From Acidiphilium iwatense (GTDB lineage: Bacteria; Pseudomonadota; Alphaproteobacteria; Acetobacterales; Acetobacteraceae): DNA of 38,777 bases. The stretch is from positions 1-38,777 of the forward strand of contig NZ_JAKGBZ010000034.1 of the NCBI RefSeq assembly GCF_021556475.1, written 5' to 3'. Position 1 is the first letter of the stretch. The number at the start of each line of letters is the position of its first letter. Below the pieces are notes generated by a model. That model saw nothing but the letters and a program-made list of their open reading frames with translations. It had not been told where the DNA came from and made no database searches. The position numbers and the translations under genes are program-made. Positions 11,154 to 20,263 of the stretch are shown here, piece after piece.

Positions 11154-11210
11154 ATGACCGCAGATAGAATTGGCGACCGGCAGGAACCCAGTGCCGGGGT
11201 AGGGCGCTGA
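11154..11210 (+). CDS. Possible 18-residue leader peptide coupled to dxs
   Basis: A short frame begins at an ATG with GAGGA just upstream (11145-11149) and ends in TGA at 11208-11210. The last base of the TGA is also the first base of the dxs ATG. The dxs gene itself has only a weak ribosome-binding site, so ribosomes finishing this frame could restart at dxs. An in-frame ATG at 11142 would make it 22 residues. No homology is recognised, and it may be chance. Confidence 0.25.
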   Translation: MTADRIGDRQEPSAGVGR

Positions 11211-13153
11211 TGCCCCCGCGCACCCCGCTGCTCGACCGGGTAAGGACGCCGTCCGACCTGCGCAACCTCTCGACCGATCAGCTCAGGCAGCTCGCCGATG
11301 AGCTCCGTGCCGAGACGATCGATACGGTCTCGGTCACCGGCGGCCATCTGGGCGCCTCGCTCGGGGTGGTCGAACTGACCGTCGCCGTCCATGCCGTGTT
11401 CGACACCCCGCATGACCGGCTGATCTGGGATGTCGGCCATCAGACCTATCCGCATAAAATCCTGACCGGCCGGCGCGACCGCATCCGCACGCTGCGCCAG
11501 CCGGGCGGCCTGTCCGGCTTCACCCGCCGTTCGGAAAGCGAATACGACCCGTTCGGCGCCGCCCATTCCTCGACCTCGATTTCCGCCGGGCTCGGCATGG
11601 CGGTCGCGCGCGACCTCAAGGGCGAGACACCGAAGCGCAACGTCATCGCGGTGATCGGCGACGGCGCGATGAGCGCCGGCATGGCCTACGAGGCGATGAA
11701 CAATGCCGGCGCCGGCAAATCCCGCCTGATCGTCGTGCTGAACGACAACGACATGTCGATCGCCCCGCCGGTCGGCGCGATGAGCGCCTATCTCTCGCGG
11801 CTGATCTCCTCGCGCAGCTTCCTGAGCTTGCGCGATTTCGCGGCGCGGATGGCCAAGCGTTTCCCACGCACGATCGAACGCACCGCCAAGCGCGCCGAGG
11901 AATATGCCCGCGGCATCCTGACCGGCGGCACGCTGTTCGAGGAGCTGGGCTTTTACTATGTCGGCCCGATCGACGGCCACAACCTCGACCACCTCCTCCC
12001 AGTCCTGCGCAATCTGCGCGACGCCGACGGCGAGGAGCCGATTCTGCTCCATGTCGTCACCCAGAAGGGCAAGGGCTATGAGCCGGCCGAAGCCTCCGCC
12101 GACAAATATCACGGCGTCTCCAAGTTCAACGTGGTCACCGGCGAGCAAGCCAAGGCGCCGCCCGGTCCGCCCTCCTACACCAAGGTGTTCGCCAATGCCC
12201 TGATCGCCGAGGCCGAGGCCGATCCGCGCATCGTCGCGGTCACCGCGGCGATGCCGAGCGGCACCGGACTCGACGCGTTCGGCAAGAAATTCCCGAGCCG
12301 GACCTTCGACGTGGGCATCGCCGAGCAGCACGCGGTCACCTTCGCCGCCGGCATGGCGACCGAGGGCATGGCACCGTTCTGCGCGATCTATTCCACCTTC
12401 CTGCAGCGCGCCTACGACCAGGTGGTGCATGACGTGGCGATCCAGTCGCTCCCCGTGCGGTTCGCGTTGGACCGCGCCGGGCTGGTCGGCGCCGATGGCG
12501 CCACCCATGCCGGCGCCTACGACCTCGCCTATCTCGGCTGCCTGCCGGGCATGGTGGTGATGGCGCCGTCCGACGAGGTGGAGCTGATGCATTGCGTCGC
12601 CACCGCCGCCACGATCGGCGACCGGCCCTCCGCATTCCGCTATCCGCGCGGCGAGGGAATCGGGCTCGACCTGCCGGCGCGCGGCACGCCGTGGGAGATC
12701 GGCACCGGGCGGATGATCCGCGAGGGCAGCCGGATCGCGATCCTCGCCCTCGGTCCGCGCCTGCACGACGCGCTGAAAGCCGCGGACGAACTCGCCGCGC
12801 GCGGCTTTCCCACCAGCGTCGCCGATGCCCGCTTCATGAAGCCGCTCGATACCGGCCTGATCGGCCAGCTCGCCCGCCACCACGAGGTTCTGATCACCAT
12901 CGAGGACGGTGCGTCCGGCGGGTTCGGCGCGGCCGTCGCCCACCATCTCGCCTGGACCGGCGCTTTCGATCATGGACTCCGCTTCCGCCCGATGACCTTG
13001 CCGGACCGCTTCATCGACCACAACACGCCCGCCGGCCAGTTGATCGACGCGGGATTGACCGCCAAGGACATCGTCGCCCACGCGCTCGCCGCACTCGGCC
13101 ATGCCGAAACTTCCGAAAAAGACCCGGTGGCGGTCGCAATTCCGGCACAATGA
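11210..13153 (+). CDS. dxs: 1-deoxy-D-xylulose-5-phosphate synthase
   Basis: Thiamine-diphosphate enzyme that condenses pyruvate and glyceraldehyde-3-phosphate, the entry step of the MEP isoprenoid pathway. The 647-residue product has the normal length. It shows [15 protein letters not shown] (about 78-92), the thiamine/Mg motif [16 protein letters not shown] (about 148-163) and [14 protein letters not shown] with the catalytic Glu (about 368). It is followed immediately by hpnM (ATGA overlap if the upstream ATG is used), so precursor supply is tied to hopanoid genes. This may be one of two dxs copies in the genome, which the window cannot show. Confidence 0.97.
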   Translation: MPPRTPLLDRVRTPSDLRNLSTDQLRQLADELRAETIDTVSVTGGHLGASLGVVELTVAVHAVFDTPHDRLIWDVGHQTYPHKILTGRRDRIRTLRQPGGLSGFTRRSESEYDPFGAAHSSTSISAGLGMAVARDLKGETPKRNVIAVIGDGAMSAGMAYEAMNNAGAGKSRLIVVLNDNDMSIAPPVGAMSAYLSRLISSRSFLSLRDFAARMAKRFPRTIERTAKRAEEYARGILTGGTLFEELGFYYVGPIDGHNLDHLLPVLRNLRDADGEEPILLHVVTQKGKGYEPAEASADKYHGVSKFNVVTGEQAKAPPGPPSYTKVFANALIAEAEADPRIVAVTAAMPSGTGLDAFGKKFPSRTFDVGIAEQHAVTFAAGMATEGMAPFCAIYSTFLQRAYDQVVHDVAIQSLPVRFALDRAGLVGADGATHAGAYDLAYLGCLPGMVVMAPSDEVELMHCVATAATIGDRPSAFRYPRGEGIGLDLPARGTPWEIGTGRMIREGSRIAILALGPRLHDALKAADELAARGFPTSVADARFMKPLDTGLIGQLARHHEVLITIEDGASGGFGAAVAHHLAWTGAFDHGLRFRPMTLPDRFIDHNTPAGQLIDAGLTAKDIVAHALAALGHAETSEKDPVAVAIPAQ

Positions 13154-13170
13154 TCCCAGTATCTGGGGTC

Positions 13171-13794
13171 ATGAAACGCCGCATTCTCCTCGCAGCGCCG
13201 CTCGCCGCGGTGCTGCCGTTCGCCGTTCCGGCTGCACGCGCCGCTGCACCCGAAACGCAACCGATCGAGGCTCTGGACAACGCGCTGATCGCCTTGATGA
13301 AGGCCGGTAGCGCCCGTCAGAGCTTTGCCGCGCGCTACGCCGCGCTCAAGCCGGTGGTCGAGCAGAGCTTCGATCTCGCCGAGATCCTGCAATTCTCCGT
13401 CGGCCTGCTCTGGTCGCAGGTTCCCGCGGCAGAGCAGCAGGAACTCGGCAAATTGTTCCGTCAATATACGGTGGCGAGCTACATCCATAGCTTCGATTCC
13501 TATGACGGCCAGCGCTTCGACATTCTGCCCGGCGCCCGCAAGGTCGGCGCCCGCCGGGTGGTTGCGACCGATCTGGTCTCGAAATCCGGCAAGAAAACCC
13601 GCCTCGCCTATGTCATGACCGATGCCGGCGGCGCCTGGAAAATTACCGATGTGCTGTTCGACGGTACGATCAGCAAGGTCGCGACCCAGCGATCCGATTT
13701 CAGCGGGCTGGTCGCCCCCGGCAACGCCACGCAACTGATCGACGCGCTGAAGAAGAAAGTCGCGACCCTTTCGAACGGTGCGATAAAGGACTGA
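13171..13794 (+). CDS. hpnM: Hopanoid-associated periplasmic protein HpnM
   Basis: MlaC/Ttg2D-like periplasmic protein of the hopanoid cluster, thought to bind and carry lipids through the periplasm. The product is about 207 residues. It starts with a clear signal peptide (MKRRILLAAPLAAVLPF, cleavage after an A-x-A near residue 25), followed by the alpha/beta fold typical of the family (FRQYTVASYIHSF, WKITDVLFDG). The ATG at 13171 puts the positive residues at the very start. An upstream ATG at 13150 overlaps the dxs stop as ATGA and would add seven residues, so it is a real alternative. It is directly followed by hpnI. Confidence 0.88.
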   Translation: MKRRILLAAPLAAVLPFAVPAARAAAPETQPIEALDNALIALMKAGSARQSFAARYAALKPVVEQSFDLAEILQFSVGLLWSQVPAAEQQELGKLFRQYTVASYIHSFDSYDGQRFDILPGARKVGARRVVATDLVSKSGKKTRLAYVMTDAGGAWKITDVLFDGTISKVATQRSDFSGLVAPGNATQLIDALKKKVATLSNGAIKD

Positions 13795-13797
13795 GTG

Positions 13798-14976
13798 ATG
13801 GTTGCGGTCCTGTCCGCGTTCGCGGAGGCGCTCTGCATCGCGGGCCTGGCCCAGCAGGCGATCGGCTCCTTGCTGGTCCGACCGCAGCGCCGAGCGCCCG
13901 CACCGGGCACATCGTTGCCGCCGGTCTCGATTCTCAAGCCGCTGCACGGGGCGGAACCTTTGCTGGAGACCGCGCTGGAATCGTTTTTCCTGCTCGACCA
14001 CACGAAATTTCAGCTCATTTTCGGCACGGACGATCCGGCAGATCCGGCGCTCGGCATCGTCGAGAAACTCCGCCGCCGCTATCCGCGCACCGATATCGCC
14101 GTGGTCGCCGGCCCGACGCCGCCGGGACGCAACCGCAAGGTCGCCAACCTGATCAACATGCTGCCTTCCGCCCGGCACGAGTTGCTGGTGATATCGGATG
14201 CGGACATGCATGTTCCGCCGGATTTTCTCGCCTCGGTGCTCAGCGCGCTGACCCAGCAAGGCGCCGGACTCGCGACCAGTTTCTATACCGGCCTGCCCGC
14301 TTCGGCCGATCTCCCCGCCCGGCTCGGCGCCATGCAGATCAACCATCTGTTTTTACCGGGTGCGGCGCTCGCCCGCCGCTTCGGCCGGCAGGACTGCCTG
14401 GGTGCCACGATGGCACTGTCGCGCGCCACGCTCGAGCGGGTCGGCGGGTTGGAAGCGCTGCTCGACCATCTCGCCGACGACAACGTGCTTGGCCGCAAGG
14501 TACGCGACGCCGGATCGGCGGTAGTGCTGGCACCGGTGATTCCGGCGACCACGGTGACCGAAACCGACTTCCGCGCACTGATCCGCCACGAATTGCGCTG
14601 GGCGCGCACGATCCGAGCCCTGGTTCCCGGCGCCTATTGGGGGCTGGTGATCCAGTTCCCGCTGTTCTGGGCGGCGATGGCACTTCTGCTCACCGGATTC
14701 GCGCCCTGGGCCTGGATTGCGCTCGGCTTTGCCGCGATGATCCGCTACGCGATCGCGCGCCGCCTGGAACGCCGGCTCGGCATCAATAGCGCCGGCCCGG
14801 CGGCGCCGGGCCTTGCCAAGACCGCCGCGCCGTGGCTTTTCCTCTTGCGCGATGGTCTGTCGGCGGCCATTTTCCTGGCCAGTTTCTGGAGCGATACGGT
14901 CGAATGGCGCGGCCATGTTCTGCGCGCCGATGGCGGCAGCGCTACGACCAAGCGGTTGACCAAGCGGACGAGTTAG
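13798..14976 (+). CDS. hpnI: Hopanoid glycosyltransferase HpnI
   Basis: Family 2 glycosyltransferase of the ceramide glucosyltransferase type. HpnI is reported to attach N-acetylglucosamine to bacteriohopanetetrol. The product is about 392 residues. It has an N-terminal hydrophobic segment, the start of the catalytic domain at PPVSILKPLHG (about 41-51), the metal-binding DADMHVPPDF (about 138), the acceptor-site DD near LADDN, and the HELRWARTIR form of the (Q/R)xxRW motif. C-terminal membrane helices follow. The ATG at 13798 has AAGGA 7 bases upstream. A GTG at 13795 is in frame but spaced less well. It follows hpnM almost without a gap. Confidence 0.93.
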   Translation: MVAVLSAFAEALCIAGLAQQAIGSLLVRPQRRAPAPGTSLPPVSILKPLHGAEPLLETALESFFLLDHTKFQLIFGTDDPADPALGIVEKLRRRYPRTDIAVVAGPTPPGRNRKVANLINMLPSARHELLVISDADMHVPPDFLASVLSALTQQGAGLATSFYTGLPASADLPARLGAMQINHLFLPGAALARRFGRQDCLGATMALSRATLERVGGLEALLDHLADDNVLGRKVRDAGSAVVLAPVIPATTVTETDFRALIRHELRWARTIRALVPGAYWGLVIQFPLFWAAMALLLTGFAPWAWIALGFAAMIRYAIARRLERRLGINSAGPAAPGLAKTAAPWLFLLRDGLSAAIFLASFWSDTVEWRGHVLRADGGSATTKRLTKRTS

Positions 14977-14986
14977 GATCGATGCG

Positions 14987-16411
14987 ATGATGAAGACCCT
15001 GTTCCTGCAACCCCCGTCCTTCGACGGGTTCGATGGCGGCGCCGGCTCGCGCTATCAGGCGAAGCGGGAAATCCGCTCGTTCTGGTTCCCGACCTGGCTC
15101 GCTCAGCCGGCTGCGCTGATCCCAGGCTCGAAACTGATCGACGCGCCGCCCGCCGGCCTCGCCATGGCCGATGTGCTTCCCCATGCGCGCGAAGCCGAGC
15201 TGGTCATCATCCACACCTCCACCCCGTCCTTCGCCAATGACGTGAAGGTCGCGGAACGGATCAAGGCCGAGAATCCTGGCGTGAAAATCGGCTTCATCGG
15301 CGCCAAGGTCGCGGTGCAGGCGCAGGAAAGCCTGGAACGCGCGGCGCCGGTCGATTTCGTCGCCCGCAACGAATTCGATTTCACCATCAAGGAAATCGCC
15401 GAAGGCCGCGACTTCGCCGAGGTGGACGGGATTTCCTATCGCGATGGCGCCGGCGCCATCGTCCACAACAAGGATCGCACCATCCTCGAAGATATGGACA
15501 GCCTGCCCTTCGTCACCGATGTCTATAAGCGCGACCTGAAAATCGAGGACTATTTCATCGGCTACCTGATGCACCCCTATGTCTCGCTCTATACCGGGCG
15601 GGGCTGCAAATCGCGCTGCACCTTCTGCCTATGGCCGCAGACCGTCGGCGGACATCGCTACCGCACCCGCTCGGTCGAGCACGTCATCGCCGAGGTCAGA
15701 CAGATCAAAGCCGATTTCCCGCAGATGCGCGAGCTGTTCTTCGATGACGACACCTTCACCGACAATCTGCCGCGCGCCGAGGCGATCGCCCGCGAGCTCG
15801 GCAAGCTCGGCGTCACCTGGTCGTGCAACGCCAAGGCCAACGTGCCGCGCGACACGCTGAAAATCCTGCGCGACAACGGGCTGCGCCTGCTTCTGGTCGG
15901 CTACGAGAGCGGCAACCAGCAGATCCTGCACAACATCAAGAAAGGCATGCGAATCGAGGTCGCCAAGAAGTTCACCAGGGATTGCCACGATCTCGGCATC
16001 AAGATCCACGGCACCTTCATCCTCGGCCTGCCCGGCGAAACCCAGGAGACCATCCGCGAGACGATCGAGTTCGCCAAGGAGATCAACCCACACACCATTC
16101 AGGTCTCGCTCGCGGCACCCTATCCGGGCACCTTCCTCTACGATCAGGCGGTGGAGAATGGCTGGCTCGATATCGCCAATGCCGAACTGATCGACGATCA
16201 CGGCATCCAGATCGCGCCGCTGCATTACCCGCATCTGACCCATACCGAGATTTTCGACAGCGTTGAGACCTTCTACAAGAAATTCTATTTCCGCGCGCCG
16301 AAAATCGCCGCCATCGTCAACGAAATGATCCGCAGCCCGCAGATGATGAAGCGCCGGCTGCGCGAGGGCGTCGAATTCTTCCAGTTCCTGCGCGAGCGGC
16401 ACGCTGCCTAG
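14987..16411 (+). CDS. hpnJ: Hopanoid radical SAM protein HpnJ
   Basis: B12-binding-type radical SAM enzyme of hopanoid synthesis, reported to be needed for ring contraction of the sugar head group to a cyclitol ether. The 474-residue product has an N-terminal Rossmann-like cobalamin-type domain (about 1-150) and a radical SAM core with GRGCKSRCTFCLWPQT (C-x3-C-x2-C, about 205-220). The remaining pattern, including FFDDDTF and FILGLPGET, is typical. AGGA lies 8 bases before the ATG. It is 10 bases downstream of hpnI. Its stop codon abuts a palindromic element that separates it from hpnK. Confidence 0.94.
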   Translation: MMKTLFLQPPSFDGFDGGAGSRYQAKREIRSFWFPTWLAQPAALIPGSKLIDAPPAGLAMADVLPHAREAELVIIHTSTPSFANDVKVAERIKAENPGVKIGFIGAKVAVQAQESLERAAPVDFVARNEFDFTIKEIAEGRDFAEVDGISYRDGAGAIVHNKDRTILEDMDSLPFVTDVYKRDLKIEDYFIGYLMHPYVSLYTGRGCKSRCTFCLWPQTVGGHRYRTRSVEHVIAEVRQIKADFPQMRELFFDDDTFTDNLPRAEAIARELGKLGVTWSCNAKANVPRDTLKILRDNGLRLLLVGYESGNQQILHNIKKGMRIEVAKKFTRDCHDLGIKIHGTFILGLPGETQETIRETIEFAKEINPHTIQVSLAAPYPGTFLYDQAVENGWLDIANAELIDDHGIQIAPLHYPHLTHTEIFDSVETFYKKFYFRAPKIAAIVNEMIRSPQMMKRRLREGVEFFQFLRERHAA

Positions 16412-16515
16412 AGCAATATGGTGTTTGATGGAATCGCGGAGCGGTCCAGCAAAGCCATGAAATTGCTCGTCAAACAAAAAGCAGAGTGTGATGAGTCTAA
16501 ACTCATCACACTCTG
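16411..16515. repeat. Palindromic intergenic element between hpnJ and hpnK
   Basis: The left part has nested inverted pairs: GAGCAAT (16411-16417) with ATTGCTC (16462-16468), and GTTTGA with TCAAAC. The right part is a perfect 15-bp stem (16482-16496 with 16501-16515) and a 4-base loop CTAA. The last base of the hpnJ stop is the first base of the element. Such layouts resemble the short palindromic intergenic repeats scattered through alphaproteobacterial genomes. The element is less GC-rich than its flanks. It could stop or weaken read-through into hpnK. Confidence 0.6.
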
Positions 16516-17306
16516 AGCTGATATTTTCGGCCGACGATTTCGGCCTGAGCGAAAGCGTCAACGAAGCGGTCGAGATCGCCCATCGCGACGGGGTGCTGAC
16601 CCAGGCGAGCCTGATGGTCGCGGGGCCGGCGGCGGCGGATGCCGTCGCCCGTGCCAAACGTCTGCCGGACCTCAAGGTCGGGCTGCACCTGGTGCTGGTC
16701 GATGGCGATTCGGTGCTCGGCCATCGGGCTCTGCCACATATCACCACCCCGGACGGCCGCTTCGGCGCCGATCAGGTCGCGCGCGGTTTCCGCTACTTTT
16801 TCTCACCGGCGGCACGCCGGGAACTCGAGCTGGAAATCCGCGCCCAGTTCGAAGCCTTTCGCGCGACCGGGCTTGCGCTGCATCACGCCGATTCCCACAA
16901 GCACATGCATCTGCATCCCACGGTTGCGAAACTGATGATCGGGACCGGACGCGCATTCGGGCTCAGCCGCATCCGGGTGCCCGCCGAGCCGCCCGCGGTC
17001 CTCGCCGCCTGCGGCGAGCGTCCGGGCCTTGGCTCCCACGCTTTGTATCGGTGGTCGTCGGTGCTGCGCCGCCAGGTGCTACAAGCCGGGCTCGCCAGCG
17101 CCGATCACGTGTTCGGGATAAAATGGTCGGGCCGGATGACCGGCGCAAAACTCCGCACCTTGCTGGTCCATCTGCCCGAGGGCACCAGCGAGATCTATTT
17201 TCACCCGGCAACCCGTCATGACGACGGATTGGAGCGGCTGATGCCCGGCTACCGGCATGAGGAAGAGCTGGATACCCTGCTCGCCCTGCGGGTGGAGCAT
17301 TTTTGA
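16491..17306 (+). CDS. hpnK: Hopanoid deacetylase HpnK (YdjC/ChbG family)
   Basis: Carbohydrate deacetylase family protein. HpnK is reported to remove the acetyl group from GlcNAc-bacteriohopanetetrol, giving glucosaminyl-BHT. The product is about 271 residues. Family motifs visible are SADDFGLSESVNEAV (about 13-27), HLVLVDG, and the metal/catalytic region HHADSHKHMHLHP (about 124-136). Only ATG 16491 or GTG 16488 can start it. Both lie inside the left arm of the 15-bp hairpin of the upstream element, so the first nine or so codons are element-derived. No ATG, GTG or TTG exists between the element and the ADDFG motif. The native start seems to have been replaced, and translation may be reduced by the hairpin. 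Confidence 0.9.
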   Translation: MSLNSSHSELIFSADDFGLSESVNEAVEIAHRDGVLTQASLMVAGPAAADAVARAKRLPDLKVGLHLVLVDGDSVLGHRALPHITTPDGRFGADQVARGFRYFFSPAARRELELEIRAQFEAFRATGLALHHADSHKHMHLHPTVAKLMIGTGRAFGLSRIRVPAEPPAVLAACGERPGLGSHALYRWSSVLRRQVLQAGLASADHVFGIKWSGRMTGAKLRTLLVHLPEGTSEIYFHPATRHDDGLERLMPGYRHEEELDTLLALRVEHF

Positions 17307-17483
17307 AACCTGAAGTGTTGCAGCGAGATTTCGATACGACGATGCGACGAAGTTTAACTTGTTGACATCTTTAAGTTGCATTATGGGGTGATCGCACAAT
17401 TCCGGTCTGCGCGTTGACCGGATTTTAACGATCGTTCGGTAAGACTCCGTGTTGCCCCAAAGCTGCCATTGAAGGAGAATTTC

Positions 17484-19319
17484 GTGTCCGGTTCCCAGAT
17501 CTCTACGAGCGTCGTCTCCGTCGAGAGCGCCGCGGGCCAGGTTGTGTCGTTCAATGTCGATTCCAGCCTCGCCCCCGTCATCGAACGGCAATTGACCAAC
17601 AATATCACCTATCTGGTCGTCAACCCGACGCCCTATACGCCGATCACCGCCTCGCCCGTCGTCCTGAACGCGGACGGCAGCGCCGGTTCGCTTCCCTCGG
17701 TGCCGAACAATTTCAGCACCGCCGACTACGTCTATCTTTCGGGCACGGTTGCCACGCCGGGGTCGATCACTCTGCCGAACCAGACGATCGGGTCGAATCT
17801 CGGCTTTGCCGGGTTGATCGCGACATTCGCCGGCAGCGAGACCGTCACCGGCGGCGCCGGCGAAAATCAGCTCGTGGTGACCAGCGCGCAGACCAACCTG
17901 ACCTGGGACCCCAAGGGCGGCACGGGCGTCGATTCCATCTATGCCGGCGGCGGCAACAACAATTTCACCCTCGACGGGGTCAATTACAGCGTCGTGGTGA
18001 ACAGCGGCAACAACACGATCACCGCCGCCCAGAACACCAACCCGTCCAACCCCAACAGCTACAACGAAATTTCCACTTCCGGCGGCAACAACACGATCAA
18101 TCTGGATTCCGGGTCGAGCACGGTGACCTCCGGCGGCAACGACCGGATCATCGCCCATAACGCCGGCAACCAGATCACGGTGACCGGCAACGCGTTCGTC
18201 GGCCTGCCCGCAGGTTCCGCGAACAACCAAGTCTCCGCGACCGGCAGCGATACCGTCAATGTCTACGGCACCGGCAACGCGGTGAGCGCGAGCGGCGGGG
18301 CGAGCGTATTCGTCGGCGGCGATCAGAACGCGATCGCGATGAATGGCGGCGTCCAGGCAATGGTCAGCGGCAACGGGAACACGATCTCGGGCAGCGGGAG
18401 CGCAGCACTCGCGGTTTTCGGCCAGAACAATGTCGTCGACGGCGCGACCTCGGGCGGGATATTCGCGTACGGCAGCGGCAATATCGTCAATGCCTCCGGG
18501 GCGGACACCGTGCTTCTCAACGGCACCGGCAACACGGTGAACGACAACGGCGCCGGCGTGATTTTCGCCGGGGGCACCAACAACTCGATCACCGCCAGCA
18601 ACAGCACCTTCGTCGTGCTCGGCGGCAGCGGCACCAGCGATAGCGCGACCCTGAGCGGCACGGCGATCGGTTTCGCCCAAGGCAACGCCTCGATCGACGC
18701 GACTGGGAGCAATTACGTCATTTTCGCCGCCGGCTCGAACAGCGCGACGCTCGGCGGAGGCTCGCTCGCCTATGTCGGCGCGGGAGCGGACACGGTCAGC
18801 GCCGCCGGTTCGGCCTTCGTCTATGGCGGTGCGGGCTCGCTGGACTTCATCGGCGGATCGTCCCACAGCGTCATCGAGCGCGGCATCGGCAGCGTGACCG
18901 CGCAAGCGGGGGCCGGCGGGCTGACCGCGTTCGGCGGTATCAGCGGCAGCAATTCGCTCACAGGCGGTTCCGGCACCAATACGCTCTACGCGGGCGGCAA
19001 TGGCGACACATTGACCGGCGGGAGCGGAACCAACAATCTCGTCGCCGGACCGGGAAGTGCGACCATGATCGGCGGCGCCAATGCCGCCCTGAACAATTTC
19101 GTCTTCGACGGCAATTCGGCCGGGACAACCGACGTGATCAGCGGTTTCCGTCTCGCGACCGACAAGATCACGCTGGGTTCGGGGATCACGGTAACTACGC
19201 AGACCGTCTCGGGCGGCGCGCTGAGCCTCACCTTGAGCGATGGCACGCATATTGCCATGACCGGCATCACCTCGCCCCTCACCGCCGCCGGCAGCGGATC
19301 GGGCACGGTCCTGACCTGA
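17484..19319 (+). CDS. Glycine/asparagine-rich beta-solenoid repeat protein
   Basis: A 611-residue repeat protein with no signal peptide, probably secreted by a type I system and surface-associated or released. Residues 262-380 form seven exact 17-residue units with the pattern G-x-x-N-x-(V/I)-x-x-x-G and a hydrophobic end, which should fold as a parallel beta-helix. Further Gly/Asn repeats surround them, including GGAG- and GGSGTN-type turns like RTX nonapeptides. The C-terminus (VFDGNSAGTTDVISGF, then ATDKITL) resembles the end of RTX/serralysin-type exported proteins. GTG 17484 was chosen because AAGGAG lies 6 bases upstream. No type I secretion genes adjoin it. The exact function, adhesin or other, cannot be told. 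Confidence 0.8.
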   Translation: MSGSQISTSVVSVESAAGQVVSFNVDSSLAPVIERQLTNNITYLVVNPTPYTPITASPVVLNADGSAGSLPSVPNNFSTADYVYLSGTVATPGSITLPNQTIGSNLGFAGLIATFAGSETVTGGAGENQLVVTSAQTNLTWDPKGGTGVDSIYAGGGNNNFTLDGVNYSVVVNSGNNTITAAQNTNPSNPNSYNEISTSGGNNTINLDSGSSTVTSGGNDRIIAHNAGNQITVTGNAFVGLPAGSANNQVSATGSDTVNVYGTGNAVSASGGASVFVGGDQNAIAMNGGVQAMVSGNGNTISGSGSAALAVFGQNNVVDGATSGGIFAYGSGNIVNASGADTVLLNGTGNTVNDNGAGVIFAGGTNNSITASNSTFVVLGGSGTSDSATLSGTAIGFAQGNASIDATGSNYVIFAAGSNSATLGGGSLAYVGAGADTVSAAGSAFVYGGAGSLDFIGGSSHSVIERGIGSVTAQAGAGGLTAFGGISGSNSLTGGSGTNTLYAGGNGDTLTGGSGTNNLVAGPGSATMIGGANAALNNFVFDGNSAGTTDVISGFRLATDKITLGSGITVTTQTVSGGALSLTLSDGTHIAMTGITSPLTAAGSGSGTVLT

Positions 19320-19411
19320 TCGTCTCCCACGCCTGAACCCCCCGCGCCGGTCTCTCTCGGTCACCGCCCCGTGATCTTGCAGAGGCCGGCAACGCGGCGC
19401 ACCATGGCGCC

Positions 19412-20263
19412 ATGCAGAACGATCCCCTTCGCCTCACGGTCATCCAGATGGCGCCCGGCGCCGACAAATCCGCCAATATCGAACAGGCGCGCGGCTTGAT
19501 CGAAGCGGCGATCGCACAGGACCGGCCGCATCTGATCGCCCTGCCGGAAATCTGGACCTGTCTGGGCGGCAACCGGGCCGCCAAATTCGCCGCCGCCGAA
19601 ATCCTGCCGCCCGAAGGATCGAACGAGGCGGGGGGCGTGGCTTATGAATTTCTGCGCGCGATCGCCCGTCGCCATGAAATCCATGTCCATGGCGGGTCGA
19701 TCGGCGAATTGAGCGGCGAAAAACTGTTCAACACAACCATCGTCTTCGATCCCGGCGGCCGCGAGATCGCGCGCTATCGCAAGATCCATCTGTTCGACAT
19801 CACCACGCCGGACGGCCAGGGCTACCGCGAAAGCGCCGTCTACGGCGCGGGCGAGCAGGTCGTCACCGCGCAGATCGGCGCGCTTACCGTGGGATTGACC
19901 ATCTGCTACGATATGCGCTTCCCGGAACTCTATCTTTCGCTGCGCCGCGCCGGGGCGGATCTCATCATGGTCCCCGCCGCCTTCACCCTGCAGACCGGCA
20001 AGGATCACTGGGAGGTTCTGCTGCGCGCGCGGGCGATCGAGACCCAATGCTGGATCGCCGCTCCCGCCTGCACCGGCACGCATTACGACGGTTCGAACGA
20101 ACCGCGCGTGACCTACGGAAATTCCCTGATCGCCGACCCTTGGGGGCATGTCGTAGCGCGGGTCTCCGACGGTCCGGGCTTCGCCACCGCGCGCATCGAT
20201 GCGGCGCGCATCGCCAGGGTCCGCCGCGACATGCCCGTTCTCGACCACCGAAAACTCGCTTGA
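19412..20263 (+). CDS. Carbon-nitrogen hydrolase (nitrilase superfamily, Nit1-like)
   Basis: A 283-residue amidase of the nitrilase superfamily, closest in pattern to Nit1/NIT2 enzymes that hydrolyse deaminated glutathione or omega-amidates. The triad is visible: Glu in ALPEIW (about 46), Lys in YRKIHLFD (about 127) and Cys in [12 protein letters not shown] (about 165). Cytoplasmic, with no signal peptide. Its stop overlaps the TTG start of nadK (TTGA), suggesting one transcript. The substrate is not determined by sequence alone. Confidence 0.9.
   Translation: MQNDPLRLTVIQMAPGADKSANIEQARGLIEAAIAQDRPHLIALPEIWTCLGGNRAAKFAAAEILPPEGSNEAGGVAYEFLRAIARRHEIHVHGGSIGELSGEKLFNTTIVFDPGGREIARYRKIHLFDITTPDGQGYRESAVYGAGEQVVTAQIGALTVGLTICYDMRFPELYLSLRRAGADLIMVPAAFTLQTGKDHWEVLLRARAIETQCWIAAPACTGTHYDGSNEPRVTYGNSLIADPWGHVVARVSDGPGFATARIDAARIARVRRDMPVLDHRKLA

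Noticed and set aside
17362-17390. TTGACA upstream of the beta-solenoid gene as a sigma70 promoter
   Set aside because: No acceptable -10 hexamer lies 16-18 bases downstream. CATTAT is only 12 bases away. A second TTGACC at 17414 also lacks a partner.
17079-19364. A 761-codon minus-strand frame opposite the beta-solenoid gene
   Set aside because: It is the mirror of the repetitive GC-rich coding sequence. The plus-strand frame has the ribosome-binding site, repeat periodicity and exporter-type C-terminus.
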